From contig JACAEL010000038.1 in assembly GCA_013388835.1 (NCBI GenBank), positions 64,171-128,170 on the forward strand: a stretch of 64,000 nucleotides of DNA, read 5' to 3'. A program made the translations under genes and the position numbers. Source of the stretch: Candidatus Thorarchaeota archaeon (lineage in GTDB: Archaea; Asgardarchaeota; Thorarchaeia; Thorarchaeales; Thorarchaeaceae). Positions 35,168 through 44,728 of this stretch are shown here, in pieces (within the stretch, counting starts at the first letter, position 1; the number at the start of each line of letters is the position of its first letter). Below the pieces are notes generated by a model, which was not told the origin of the DNA, searched no databases, and was given only the letters and a program-made list of their open reading frames with translations.

Positions 35168-36490
35168 CTACAATAATGAACCTTGCTCCTGTTGCGGACC
35201 AACACAGGCTGCCGCGGTCTGCAATGTTCTGCTGTTGAGTCTAACGGCCACATACATTGGGATCACTGACAAGGGATACAGCACCATGGCGATTGGAAAG
35301 ACGATGGTCCCGAAGTCCACGATGCCACCGAACACGCCAGTTCCAAGCAGGACTGATGTGATGAGAGTGCCAGTCTGACGGGGAAAGTGCCACATAATGC
35401 GTGTGACTGCCCATGACGTGCCCCTGCGTGCAACATTGACCTGTTCCATGAAGAGGGAGTTTGTCGCTGGACGCGTCATGTTCGCCAGAGCCTCACGGAC
35501 CACATAGAACACGGCCATCACAAGAAACACTTCAGAAGTAACAATCCCGACGGTAAGGAGGGGCACCAGCAGATAGAGTATGAACACGGTCTTGAGCTTC
35601 CCTGCCCTCTCACTCACCATTCCAACAATCAACGTACCGGATGCTAGCGTGATGTTCGCAGCTGACGAGAGACCTCCAAGAACCAACTCTTCTGGACGGA
35701 ACGCGGCGTATATCCACGGAATCAGATAGGGGATCACCATACCTGAGCTTATCCCCATTAGCAGCTGACCGACTCCAAACAGGAATGCAGTCCTTGCATC
35801 ATCACTCCGAGTTGTGTTGGGTGAGTCATCGTGTGGCGAATCGGGACGGTTGGCCAGTCCATGGCGACCAAAGGATTTCGCACGAAGCCACCTCTCTGTG
35901 TACAGTCCACCAATGCCGCTCAGCAGCCTGAATGTCCCCATGATATAGAAGAGCAAGGCGAAGCGTGCAAGAGGGCTGCCGAGGAAGGGCAGGGTGTTCT
36001 CGTCGAGTATCGCTCCACCGACAAAGGGCCCAATGGTTGCAGCAAATGTTGCCACTCCGATTGCAACACCATATGACTTGGTTCTCTCCGCCCCCTTCTG
36101 CGTGTGGTCTGCAATCAGTGCGTCAACAGCATTCATCATAAGTCCATCACCGACACCCGTGAGTGCAAACACTGTCAAGACAGTGATAGGTGTCTCAACA
36201 TGCGGCAGCATGAAGAACGCCGCGCCACTGATGGCACCTCCGATTGCCATTGCAGGTCCTCTTCCTTTCTTGTCGCTCAGAGTGCCACCAGGAAGGAGAA
36301 AGAGTGCCTGGACGTAGCCAGCCGTTGCCATGAGAAGGCCATAGAATGCCTCGTCACTGTTGATCGCTAGGACAAACAGCGGCATCACAAGCAGTCTCAT
36401 CGTCATGACGAACCTGATCAGGGTGGTCAGCAATGACAGCCTCCACATCTTGGAGGAGGTGATTAGTCTGATAGAACTCGTACCATTCAT
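35168..36490 (-). CDS. major facilitator superfamily transporter
   Basis: A 440-residue permease with about 12 transmembrane segments in two halves, separated by a hydrophilic loop (about 190-225, RAKSFGRHGLANRPDSPHDD). The MFS A-like loop 2-3 motif is seen as PGGTLSDKKGRGPAM near 67-81. The substrate is unknown; this is a drug/metabolite-type exporter by resemblance only. It is transcribed away from the AAA ATPase gene across a 173-base divergent region. Confidence 0.85.
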   Translation of the reverse strand: MNGTSSIRLITSSKMWRLSLLTTLIRFVMTMRLLVMPLFVLAINSDEAFYGLLMATAGYVQALFLLPGGTLSDKKGRGPAMAIGGAISGAAFFMLPHVETPITVLTVFALTGVGDGLMMNAVDALIADHTQKGAERTKSYGVAIGVATFAATIGPFVGGAILDENTLPFLGSPLARFALLFYIMGTFRLLSGIGGLYTERWLRAKSFGRHGLANRPDSPHDDSPNTTRSDDARTAFLFGVGQLLMGISSGMVIPYLIPWIYAAFRPEELVLGGLSSAANITLASGTLIVGMVSERAGKLKTVFILYLLVPLLTVGIVTSEVFLVMAVFYVVREALANMTRPATNSLFMEQVNVARRGTSWAVTRIMWHFPRQTGTLITSVLLGTGVFGGIVDFGTIVFPIAMVLYPLSVIPMYVAVRLNSRTLQTAAACVGPQQEQGSLL

Positions 36491-36663
36491 TTAGGGGGCC
36501 ATCCTGCAAACCGGCCCGCTGGACGCTCGAACATCACAAAGATAAGGGCTATCTTCGCGGCCACTATTCGCTGCCAGTACTATCACGGGACATCTTTCAC
36601 TGTGAGGCTAAGGTTCATAATGCTCCACTGCGCACGCCATAGTGTCCTCACGGGGGTATTCGC

Positions 36664-38253
36664 TTGACTGGAACTGAAGTCTTCGATCCTACGATGCACA
36701 TCGAGGTTCTCAGGGAGAACCTGCCAATGAAGAGGTACGTGTCAAGAGGTGACACGCGAGATGTGGTTGATATTGCGGGGCCTCACGAAGAAGCAGACAG
36801 AGCGGCCCTTAGAGCAATCAGGTTCACCAGACAGGACAAGACACCGCGATTCCAGCCGGTCCTCGGAAGCGCAGGAATGGGGAAGACCCATCTGTTCTGG
36901 GTGCTTCGTGACCTAGCGGCCGACCCCAAGAATGGACAGTACTCTACTGTCTACGTGCCTTCGCCACCCTCACCTGTAAGAGTGCCACTCCACTTCTACT
37001 CGTGTCTTGTGGACGAGGCAGGAGACCGTTTCTTTGAACTTGCATCCTCAGCTCTGCTGGGCAAGTACGGTGCAAGCGCCGACATGGACACGGACAGAGT
37101 CAATGCGGTCATGGAACGTGCACTCATGGACTACCCCGGTATATCCTCTGATGCTGTCAATGTCCTTCTTCACTATGCTTTGGACAATGGAAAGAGAGCG
37201 CTTGCACGACGATGGTTGCTTGGTGACGCTCTGACCTCTGCAGAGCTGGAGCAGCTGAGCGTGAGGACAATTCTGGAAGAGGACGATGTCACTCTGGCCG
37301 CGTTCAAGCTGCTTGCAGACAACTCAGACAGCCCCATAGTCCTGTTCGTAGATGAGATGGAAGGACCATTCAATACGCATGGCGAAGAAGGAGAGAGGCA
37401 GTTCCTAGAGGTCATAAAGCGTCTCTACAACGAGTGCAAGAACCTTGTCATAGTCGCCTCATGCCTTTCTGAGATATGGCCTCGCATCTTCGAGATGGCC
37501 GATGCCCCAATGAGGTCACGCATGGAGGCACCGGTCAATCTCAGAGCCTTCAGCGAGCAGGACGTTGCCAACTTCGTCGCTCAGTCGATGGCCAAGTACT
37601 GGGAAGAACAGAACATGGAGCCTCCGCCAGACCCTCTCTTCCCTCTGACGGCGCGTCACATTCACGAGGCGTTTGTGAAGTCAAGAGGTGTCCCCAGAGA
37701 GGCAATCCGCCAGATCATCAACCTGCTGGACACCATTCTCTTAGGCAGGGTGGAGACTGCTGTTGCTCCGCAAGATGACCATGTCATCAAGCTGACATCA
37801 TCGGTCGTCATTGGCGGCGTTGTGAAAGCAGTACTGATTGCTGGCATAAGAGCAGGGGTTGACGTCCGACTCAAGACTGCCTCCGGAGGCGGTGCAAAGC
37901 AGGCGTCCGCGGTGGTGAGCATGACCCGACGCGGCATCACAAGACAGGTGTCTGTTGATGTCCCAAGTGTCAAGAACTGGGACAGAAGCGGAGGTGTAGC
38001 CGCTTTCTACTCGGCACAGCGAATCAAGAACACTATGGATGACGGCACTGCGGAACTTGGCATCGTGGCGGTGCCGGAAGGGACCAAGGGCGCCAAGTTT
38101 GAGTCCATGACCGCGGAACTCGGGAGCAGGCTGATTGTCATCCGATTCAATGAGACAAGTGCCACTCGGCTTGTTGCATCGACCAACAAGGCTCAGCTAG
38201 ATGACAGCGAACGAGAGATGTTCCGGGAGGTAGTTGAACGCGTGTTCAGCTGA
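36664..38253 (+). CDS. AAA-type P-loop ATPase with unknown C-terminal domain
   Basis: 529 residues. Walker A GSAGMGKTH (68-76), Walker B IVLFVDEME near 235, a sensor-1-like LVIVASCLSE near 263, and a helical lid with an arginine-rich segment (MRSRMEAPVNLRAFSEQDV) give an ORC/Cdc6- or STAND-like AAA core. The last 150 residues (380-529) are an alpha/beta domain I do not recognise. It may be a degenerate nuclease-type fold, since several such archaeal ATPases carry one, but no catalytic triad is visible. Start TTG at 36664. Its 3' end overlaps the convergent signal peptidase gene by 8 bases. Confidence 0.75.
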   Translation: MTGTEVFDPTMHIEVLRENLPMKRYVSRGDTRDVVDIAGPHEEADRAALRAIRFTRQDKTPRFQPVLGSAGMGKTHLFWVLRDLAADPKNGQYSTVYVPSPPSPVRVPLHFYSCLVDEAGDRFFELASSALLGKYGASADMDTDRVNAVMERALMDYPGISSDAVNVLLHYALDNGKRALARRWLLGDALTSAELEQLSVRTILEEDDVTLAAFKLLADNSDSPIVLFVDEMEGPFNTHGEEGERQFLEVIKRLYNECKNLVIVASCLSEIWPRIFEMADAPMRSRMEAPVNLRAFSEQDVANFVAQSMAKYWEEQNMEPPPDPLFPLTARHIHEAFVKSRGVPREAIRQIINLLDTILLGRVETAVAPQDDHVIKLTSSVVIGGVVKAVLIAGIRAGVDVRLKTASGGGAKQASAVVSMTRRGITRQVSVDVPSVKNWDRSGGVAAFYSAQRIKNTMDDGTAELGIVAVPEGTKGAKFESMTAELGSRLIVIRFNETSATRLVASTNKAQLDDSEREMFREVVERVFS

Positions 38254-38866
38254 CCGGAGCAGTGTCCGTCTGCGACGGGGCGCTCCCGTCCCCAGGCTCA
38301 TCCTTCTTCTCGTCCTTGCATGCCACCTCGGGTACCACAAGAATCACGATGAATACTACGACTATGAGGACTCGTCCCTCGGGCTGCTGCAGGAAGAGAG
38401 AGACGTGTCCAATTGCGGGTATCTGGAGTACGACCACTCCTACAACATCGGCATATACGCGGTATCCAATGTCTTCATGTGCATTCGCGTCACCCTTGGT
38501 ATAGTACCTGTACTCCCCGTTTACAGTCTCGATCCTGACAACGCGGTGGACGATGGGGGCCTCGGTGTACCAGCTTGCAGTGTAGACGATAATCTCTCCC
38601 AATTCTATCTCCTCGGGGGACTGCCGTTGAAGAACCAGCATGTCACCTCTATTCAGAGTGGGCACCATCGACTCGCTAGTGACGACGACAAGAGGAGAGG
38701 TGGTTCCCATGGCGAGCATGAAGATGCCATACCCACCGAAAACCCCACCGATGATTATCACCATCATGATGAGAGTCTTCACCAGTTCAGACCTCTGGTC
38801 CCACCGAAGGAACCGGCGAACACGTTCCAAGAAAGAATCACCATCCATCCGGAAGAGGTCATCCAA
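38246..38866 (-). CDS. signal peptidase I (ER/archaeal type)
   Basis: A 206-residue membrane serine protease that removes Sec signal peptides. An N-terminal membrane helix (30-52) is followed by the catalytic Ser66 in TSESMVPTLNRGD and the general base His107 in IVHRVV. Histidine in place of bacterial lysine marks the Sec11-like class. KGDANAHED is the conserved box D/E region, and a second membrane helix lies near the end (VLIVVVFIVILVV). The several exported proteins in this window are plausible substrates. The C-terminal tail is charged (CKDEKKDEPGDG). Confidence 0.92.
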   Translation of the reverse strand: MDDLFRMDGDSFLERVRRFLRWDQRSELVKTLIMMVIIIGGVFGGYGIFMLAMGTTSPLVVVTSESMVPTLNRGDMLVLQRQSPEEIELGEIIVYTASWYTEAPIVHRVVRIETVNGEYRYYTKGDANAHEDIGYRVYADVVGVVVLQIPAIGHVSLFLQQPEGRVLIVVVFIVILVVPEVACKDEKKDEPGDGSAPSQTDTAPVS

Positions 38867-39052
38867 TATAACGCTGACGCACTGTCTTGCGAATCACGCT
38901 TCTTGCTAGAGGGCTCTGCAGCCACAGGGACTGCATACTGCTTGGCTTGCTGCGACGCTGCAGTCCTGAGGTGAGAACTCTCTCGACATGTCATCTTCAG
39001 ACTACAATGCTTAAATGGAGGGGCTCTTGGTCGATGGAGCGAGAACAGACTC

Positions 39053-40198
39053 ATGAGCAGCATCTGGGTTCGAGCGTGGCGGTCTACACCAAGGATAGAC
39101 TGTGGACTCTGTGGGCTCTCAACATGTGCCAGTTACGCCAGAGCAGTGCTTGTCGGTGACACGAAGATTGAGACATGCCCAGTTCTTTCGCTGCCGGAGT
39201 TCTCGAGCCTTCAGACGGAGTTGACGGCCTCTGCAGAACGGATTCGTCCACCCAAGGACACCAAGGCGCCCGACAAGCCCAAGGGCGGAATCGTCTTCAC
39301 GCAGCCTTGCAAGGACGCAAACTCCAGATACATGGCCGAGCTGCGTGTCTTCAGTGGCATTGAACCGGGTTCAGAGGTCAGGTTCCCAGTCTTTGACCCT
39401 TCAATACTGTGCGACATGATGGAGTGCCTGAAGGAGAGATTTCAGGATGTGAAGTGCAGTCGAGAACTCGGATACGGGAGAGCGGATGACGGGGACCTGA
39501 ACATAACGATGCTTCAGGACGGAAGAATAAACATGCGTCGAGTGAATAGCAAAGAACATGTAGAGAGTCTCTTCGCTATTCTCGAGCGAACCATCATTGC
39601 CGCGACAGTCTGCAACTGTTGTGGCCGCGATATGCTGTCTGTGCTCTCAGCCTGCGAGTCTGGCACTGATAGGCACATGCATACAATCTTCAATGCTGGG
39701 ACAACATTCTCACTGGATTCCACGGTGGCAAAGCGCCCTATCACCAAGTCCGCTCTGTTGTCCACATTCGGCGATGATGCGGTTGCCGGAGTCAGGATAG
39801 TCGAGATGCTGCAGGACCACATCCAATGGCAGATTGAGGCCCTCGCGACGGGCGAGAGTCTGGATGAGGAGAGGAAACCCGACCTGCAGAGGACCAAGTG
39901 TGCCTTTGCAGAGCTGTTCCAATCGCCTTCAGCAAACGGGAACGAAACTCTGATTCTCAAGGGTTTGGCCTTAGTGTGGGCGCTGGAGGGGGCAATACTT
40001 GGTCTCGAGTCAGCAGCACATCACATGAGTAGCCTGTCGGTCGCTGACTCCGCTACTGCGAGGGAACTCCTAAAGGCCGCAAGCAACGGTCAGATTCCTG
40101 AGCGGATGGACCGCAGCTGGAGCTCTGGGCTGAAGCTGTGCTACGCGCATTTCACAAGACTGAATCGAGCGTCGTGTCTACTCAACAAGTGGAGCTGA
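39053..40198 (+). CDS. 4Fe-4S (CdhD/ACS-type cluster) domain protein
   Basis: 381 residues. The N-terminus has the PF04060-type cluster C-x2-C-x4-C-x16-C (Cys17, Cys20, Cys25, Cys42: DCGLCGLSTC ... CPVL), as in corrinoid Fe-S proteins and Fe-only hydrogenase partners. Residues 75-160 look like a mixed alpha/beta domain (AELRVFSGIEPGSEVRFPVF). A second cysteine cluster, CNCCGRDM, sits near 190, and the remaining 180 residues are helical. It could be an electron carrier or cluster sensor; no corrinoid or CODH genes are adjacent. A TTAAATGG box at 39011-39018 is the likely promoter. Confidence 0.7.
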   Translation: MSSIWVRAWRSTPRIDCGLCGLSTCASYARAVLVGDTKIETCPVLSLPEFSSLQTELTASAERIRPPKDTKAPDKPKGGIVFTQPCKDANSRYMAELRVFSGIEPGSEVRFPVFDPSILCDMMECLKERFQDVKCSRELGYGRADDGDLNITMLQDGRINMRRVNSKEHVESLFAILERTIIAATVCNCCGRDMLSVLSACESGTDRHMHTIFNAGTTFSLDSTVAKRPITKSALLSTFGDDAVAGVRIVEMLQDHIQWQIEALATGESLDEERKPDLQRTKCAFAELFQSPSANGNETLILKGLALVWALEGAILGLESAAHHMSSLSVADSATARELLKAASNGQIPERMDRSWSSGLKLCYAHFTRLNRASCLLNKWS

Positions 40199-40201
40199 CA
40201 A

Positions 40202-40657
40202 TCAGTGCAGGTATTTGGCACGGGCATCAGAGATCACGCTCAGGATTCGTTTGGCATCTGCGACGTTGTCTGGCTTCCAGTTCTCGACTGGTTTCACAAC
40301 AGCACCATTCTGTTTCTCCAAGAACTGCCTTAGAATCCGGAGCCGCTTCATCTCCGACTCAGCCGCTTTCGCCGCATCCTTAGCTGTCGGAAACCCGCTG
40401 GCTGGTGTTTCGGACGTGCTCATCACATACCATGTGGTCCCGTCAAGCTTGACTGCCACTATCTCGGCGGGAATGAGATCAATGTCCTCCTTGAACACCA
40501 CTGCCTCTCCAAACGACACATTGCCCTCCGTAGGGCGTCTTGTGCCATCATGTTGCTCCACGAATTCCAAGTAGTGCACCAGAACCCTGTCGGCCGCCTT
40601 TCTGAGAGTCGCGAGGTCTGTCTGGACCACAATCCCTTCTTCCGTATTCGCAAACAT
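40202..40657 (-). CDS. hypothetical protein
   Basis: 151 residues beginning MFANTEEGIVVQTDLATLRK, with an alpha/beta beginning (KAADRVLVHYLEFVEQ; AEIVAVKLDGTTWYVMSTSE) and a helical end. No known motif or membrane segment. The ATG at 40657 is preferred because the upstream 49 codons overlap the divergent MBL gene. It is convergent with the Fe-S protein gene (3 bases apart). Codon and residue use look genuine. Confidence 0.6.
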   Translation of the reverse strand: MFANTEEGIVVQTDLATLRKAADRVLVHYLEFVEQHDGTRRPTEGNVSFGEAVVFKEDIDLIPAEIVAVKLDGTTWYVMSTSETPASGFPTAKDAAKAAESEMKRLRILRQFLEKQNGAVVKPVENWKPDNVADAKRILSVISDARAKYLH

Positions 40658-40748
40658 GGTGTTCGCCTCCACAGGAATGTGACGTGCTCTGCTTAAGGAT
40701 TGTCCTTGTTGCCCGTGACACTGACTGAATGACTGTCGCATGCGGCAG

Positions 40749-40758
40749 CTTTTATCAT
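40749..40758 (+). promoter_or_regulatory. TATA-like box of the MBL-rhodanese gene
   Basis: CTTTTATCAT about 40 bases before ATG 40794; it matches the GCTTTTAT style of other boxes in this window. Confidence 0.5.
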
Positions 40759-40793
40759 ACAGGGACAGTCGTCGTGTAGGTGCATCGAATAGC

Positions 40794-42170
40794 ATGAGAG
40801 TCACGACTGTGCGTTCGGATGGCCTTGCTCATCTCTCGTACTTTGTCAGCTCAGAAGGTGAGGCCTTTGTCATTGACCCGCGTCGAGACGCAGGCATATA
40901 CGAGCAACTGTGCAGAGAGTCGCAGTGCAAGATAACGCATGTGTTCGAAACCCATAGAAACGAGGACTATGTCACAGGTTCTCTTGAGATACAGAATCTG
41001 TATCCCTCAGCACGGATTGGGCACAGCAATCTCACCGCATTCAAGTATGGTGATGATGCGCTCTCCGATGGGGACTCCTTTCGTATAGGCAAGACGATAG
41101 TCACTGCCCTCTCAACACCAGGCCATACGGATGACAGCATGTGCTATCTCGCTGCAGACTCGTCCGTTGGGAAGGACCCCGTAGCGGTCTTCACCGGAGA
41201 TACGCTGTTTGTGAACGAAGTGGGCCGGACGGACCTAGTAGACCCCAAGCTAACCGACCGGATGGCTGAGAAGCTGTACAAGAGTCTTACAGAGGTCTTG
41301 CTGCGCCTTGACGACGGCGTCATAGTGTACCCTGCGCATGGTGCAGGCTCTGTATGTGGCGGGGACATAGGCAACCGCGAAGTCAGCACGATAGGTTTCG
41401 AGCGCCGTCACAACAAGTGGCTCAGAATGGACGAGTCTGAGTTTGTCAGGGCCAAGTCTGAGCAGAAGCTGACCTTGTCGGCCTATTTCAAGCGATGTGA
41501 GCGACTCAACACAGTCGGTCCACCACTGATCTCCACTCTTGAAACGCCATCACCTATGGACGTCGCAACCTTCGATAGCATGATGAACCAGACGGGATGT
41601 GTAGTCATCGACACACGACCGCCACAGTCATTCATGCGTATGCACATACCTGGATCCATCAGTATCCCTCTACAGGGCATGGGTATGTCGGCAGGTTGGG
41701 TTCTCAGTTCTGAAGACAGGCATCTCGGTGTACTTGCCAGATCAGAGGACGTCACACAGGTGTGGGCATATCTTCTCCGTGTTGGTCTCGACAGCTTCGC
41801 CGGATACCTTGCCTCTGGTATCGATGAGTGGAAGTCCGGGGGACGCCCCACGAGGTCTCTGCATGAGTATGCGGTCCCCGAGACAAGGTCCCGACATGAG
41901 GCCGGGACAATCAAGATCATCGACGTCAGGCAGGGACACGAGTACGACAAGGAACACATCCAAGGGACTGTCTCGCTTCCACTGTCCGAATTCGAGACAG
42001 GAGTCATGTCGCTTGACAAGGGGAGCTCGTTCGTGACGGTATGTCCTTCAGGAGTCCGTAGCACAACGGCAGCAAGCCTGCTGGTTCGTCAGGGCTTCCG
42101 TGATGTCGGAGTGTTGGCTGCCGGCCTCAAGGCATGGAAGAGTCAAGGCTATCCACTGACGGACAAGTAG
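40794..42170 (+). CDS. metallo-beta-lactamase fold - double rhodanese fusion
   Basis: 458 residues. Residues 1-245 follow the ETHE1/persulfide-dioxygenase MBL fold (FVIDPRRDAGIYEQL, TPGHTDDSMCYL, FTGDTLFVNEVGRTDL, YPAHGAGSVCGG). However, the metal motif HxHxDH reads THRNEDYVTG, so two of its ligands are replaced; other members of this subfamily share this. Two rhodanese domains follow: about 263-355 (VIDTRPPQSFMRMHIPG, no active Cys seen) and 365-455, which has the sulfur-carrying Cys in VCPSGVRST. Probable role: persulfide or thiosulfate sulfur transfer. ATG 40794 was chosen because the fold starts there and the TATA box lies upstream of it. Confidence 0.85.
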   Translation: MRVTTVRSDGLAHLSYFVSSEGEAFVIDPRRDAGIYEQLCRESQCKITHVFETHRNEDYVTGSLEIQNLYPSARIGHSNLTAFKYGDDALSDGDSFRIGKTIVTALSTPGHTDDSMCYLAADSSVGKDPVAVFTGDTLFVNEVGRTDLVDPKLTDRMAEKLYKSLTEVLLRLDDGVIVYPAHGAGSVCGGDIGNREVSTIGFERRHNKWLRMDESEFVRAKSEQKLTLSAYFKRCERLNTVGPPLISTLETPSPMDVATFDSMMNQTGCVVIDTRPPQSFMRMHIPGSISIPLQGMGMSAGWVLSSEDRHLGVLARSEDVTQVWAYLLRVGLDSFAGYLASGIDEWKSGGRPTRSLHEYAVPETRSRHEAGTIKIIDVRQGHEYDKEHIQGTVSLPLSEFETGVMSLDKGSSFVTVCPSGVRSTTAASLLVRQGFRDVGVLAAGLKAWKSQGYPLTDK

Positions 42171-42413
42171 AACGGTTCATTGTCGGCTGGACAGGGGGCA
42201 GCACCCATGGTCTGTCACTGACGTATAGCTCGCGTGCATACTCCTCGAGGTCAGCTGAAGCATCGCACAGCATCAGTATGCACAGACGTGGACACTGACC
42301 GTGGCCGTCAGCCTGGAGAGTCGTGTCAGTCGTAGGTCATGGGACTCGACGCCAATAGACAGAAATCCACGACAAGTTGAACTGTCCATGTACGACTGGT
42401 TCTTGCTCAGGAC

Positions 42414-43898
42414 GTGGACAGATTGACTGAACAAACGGAAACTGCAGGCGCATACAGGGAGGAGACAGACCTTCTTGGCACATTGCAAGTCCCCCGTGAT
42501 GCCTACTGGGGTGTTCAGACGTTGAGGGCGCTTCAGAACTTCAGCGTCTCCCTTGTGCCTCTTAGGAACTACCCGACGCTGGTCCGGACACTGGCCATGG
42601 TCAAGAAGGCCTGTGCGCTCGCCAACTTCGACTTGGATCATCTTCCCGAGGACTACGCGGGAGCAATTGTCAAGGCCTGCGATGAGATAATTGGCGGAGC
42701 ACTGGTCGACCAGTTCGTGGTTGACATGATGCAAGGAGGAGCAGGCACTTCAACAAACATGAATGCCAACGAGGTCATCGCCTCTCGTGCAAACGAGATA
42801 CTAGGCCACTCTAGGAACTCCCAGAGCCCGGTCAGTGCGCTCGACCATGTGAACATGAGTCAGTCCACGAATGACGTCTATCCCACGGCCATCAAGATTG
42901 CGACAATCTATGGCTTTAGAGACCTGTCTGAAGCCCTGAGTGGACTGACAACTACGCTAGACCAAAAGGCAACCGAGTTCAAGGACATCCTCAAACTTGG
43001 ACGGACAGAGATGCAAGATGCAGTGCCGATAACGCTCGGACAGGAGTTCTCGGCTTGGTCTGCCGCTCTGAAGCGCGATCTCGTCCGAATCAGCAACGCG
43101 ATGGAGGTGCTGCAGACTCACAACATAGGTGCCACTGCAATCGGCACATCACTCAATGCAGACCCTGAGTACATTGACCTTGCAGAGGCGCATCTCAGAG
43201 AAGTCACTGGACTCCCTCGACTCACAACTGCAGAGAACCTCGTGGACGACACACAAAACGCAGACGAGTTCGTGCATGCCTCCTCTCTGCTCAGAGTGCT
43301 GGCGACCAACCTAGCAAAGATCAGTGGCGACATCATCCTTCTCTCATCGGGCCCAGTGGGTGGCTTCCATGAGATTTCGTTGCCCGCTGTTCAGCCGGGT
43401 TCCTCAATAATGCCCGGCAAGGTCAATCCGGTCATTGCAGAGATGGTCATGCAAGTTGCGTTTCAGGTGGTGGGCCATGACACGGTCATTTCAATGGCCG
43501 CACAGGCCGGACAGCTCGAACTCAATGCCTTTGAACCTCTGATTGCGTACAACTTCTTCCAAGCACTCAAGGTGTTGAGGAACGCGATTCCGATATTCAG
43601 GGAACGCTGTGTCTCGGGCATCCAGCCGAACAAAGAGGGACTTGATGTCGTCTACCGCAGTGTGGGAATCGTGACTGCACTGAATCCGGTTCTGGGGTAC
43701 AAGGCAACATCACGCATTGCAAAGAAAGCACTGGAGACCAAGCGGCCCGTTCGTGACATAGTCCTCGAGGAGAAACTCATTGACCCTGAGCTGCTGGACC
43801 GACTCCTCAGCCCGGAGAGAATGACTCGTGGCGGAGTCTACGGACACGACCATCCAAGAGTGAAGGCGTCGAGAGACAAGGGGACAGTGGGAGGGTGA
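42414..43898 (+). CDS. aspA: aspartate ammonia-lyase
   Basis: A 494-residue member of the aspartase/fumarase superfamily that would interconvert aspartate with fumarate and ammonia. Conserved regions: TSTNMNANEVIASRA near 119, NMSQSTNDVYPTA near 148, the signature GSSIMPGKVNPVI near 326 with the catalytic Ser, and VGRTE-like LGRTEMQDAVPITLGQ near 200. The ATAIGTSLNADPEYI loop resembles aspartase more than fumarase C. GTG at 42414 is the start. It forms a two-gene unit with the FMN-binding protein 6 bases downstream. Confidence 0.85.
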   Translation: MDRLTEQTETAGAYREETDLLGTLQVPRDAYWGVQTLRALQNFSVSLVPLRNYPTLVRTLAMVKKACALANFDLDHLPEDYAGAIVKACDEIIGGALVDQFVVDMMQGGAGTSTNMNANEVIASRANEILGHSRNSQSPVSALDHVNMSQSTNDVYPTAIKIATIYGFRDLSEALSGLTTTLDQKATEFKDILKLGRTEMQDAVPITLGQEFSAWSAALKRDLVRISNAMEVLQTHNIGATAIGTSLNADPEYIDLAEAHLREVTGLPRLTTAENLVDDTQNADEFVHASSLLRVLATNLAKISGDIILLSSGPVGGFHEISLPAVQPGSSIMPGKVNPVIAEMVMQVAFQVVGHDTVISMAAQAGQLELNAFEPLIAYNFFQALKVLRNAIPIFRERCVSGIQPNKEGLDVVYRSVGIVTALNPVLGYKATSRIAKKALETKRPVRDIVLEEKLIDPELLDRLLSPERMTRGGVYGHDHPRVKASRDKGTVGG

Positions 43899-43904
43899 CT
43901 GACA

Positions 43905-44360
43905 GTGAGAATCGCCGAGTTGAGTCCTCACTTCCGGGACTCACTGACACGGCTCCTCAACGAGCAGCTCACAGCAGTCCTCGCTACTCGTTCCGAGGAT
44001 GAGCTCTATTCATGTCTCGTCAGCTTTGCATTCACCGAGGACCTCAAGGGAATCGTGTTCTCAACAAAGAGGCAACGGAGGAAGTTCAGGGACATTATGC
44101 GAAGCCGGTCAGTCGCATTACTGATTGACAACAGACGAAACACACCTGACGACATCACGATGGCGAAGTTCGCTACGGTCATTGGAGATGCAATTGACAC
44201 TGAGGGAACAGAGCGAGACCGACTCGCGTCCATTCTCGCGACTCGTCACCCACATCTCGCCAACTTCATTGCAGAAGATGACACGGCCATCATCCTCGTG
44301 CAGGTAAGGAAAGTGTACCTTGTCAGTGACTTCGAGTCAGTGCAGCTCATAGAAGTGTGA
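43905..44360 (+). CDS. pyridoxamine 5'-phosphate oxidase-like FMN-binding protein
   Basis: A 151-residue split-barrel flavoprotein-like protein: LTRLLNEQLTAVLATRSEDELYS at the start, FAFTEDLKGIVFSTKRQRRKFRDI, then VALLIDNRR and a C-terminal strand VRKVYLVSDFE. Such proteins bind FMN, F420 or heme; the ligand is not clear. GTG at 43905, only 6 bases after the aspartase stop, so they are co-transcribed. A long hairpin follows the stop. Confidence 0.75.
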   Translation: MRIAELSPHFRDSLTRLLNEQLTAVLATRSEDELYSCLVSFAFTEDLKGIVFSTKRQRRKFRDIMRSRSVALLIDNRRNTPDDITMAKFATVIGDAIDTEGTERDRLASILATRHPHLANFIAEDDTAIILVQVRKVYLVSDFESVQLIEV

Positions 44361-44368
44361 ACCATGTA

Positions 44369-44426
44369 GCGGCAGAGTAGCAGTCGCCTGTTCCCGGCGC
44401 ACAAGGTCGTTCTGCTGTTCTGCCGC
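44369..44426 (+). ncRNA. long structured hairpin downstream of the aspartase operon
   Basis: Arms 44369-44383 and 44412-44426 pair over 15 bases with only two G-U wobbles and no mismatch. Inside the loop a second stem CGCC/GGCG (from 44385) can form. The wobble pairs point to selection at the RNA level on the plus strand. It starts 9 bases after the stop codon and has no T-run, so it could be a terminator, an mRNA 3'-end stabiliser or a small RNA. Confidence 0.5.
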
Positions 44427-44728
44427 CGTTAGACCGACCATGCCGCATCGACGCAACCGCGAGTCCAATCACGGTGACCTCCATTCCGCATCAAGCGGGA
44501 CTCTTGTCGACAGCAGCTTCGCGTCGGTCTGGTCCCCGGTGGGTGAACACAACGAACATCAGGCCTGCGATGGACAGCTGACTCTTGAGTCTCGTTGTGT
44601 GCCGTGCCGCACATGGCATACCGAATCCGGGAGTGGTGTCGAGGTCCGTACAAGTCAGGTGACAACACGCAGGTCTCACAGAGAATCGCAGAAAGGCAGA
44701 CCAGTGGCCGGTCGGTCTGTGGCCAGCA
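44427..44728. other. intergenic interval
   Basis: About 300 bases between the hairpin and the end of the minus-strand methyltransferase. Minus-strand frames across it are Arg/Thr/His-rich and look like shadows; nothing else recognised. Confidence 0.35.

Noticed and set aside
42414-43898. Fumarase C instead of aspartase
   Set aside because: The superfamily signature fits both, but the ATAIGTSLNADPEYI loop is closer to aspartase; kept as aspA with moderate certainty.
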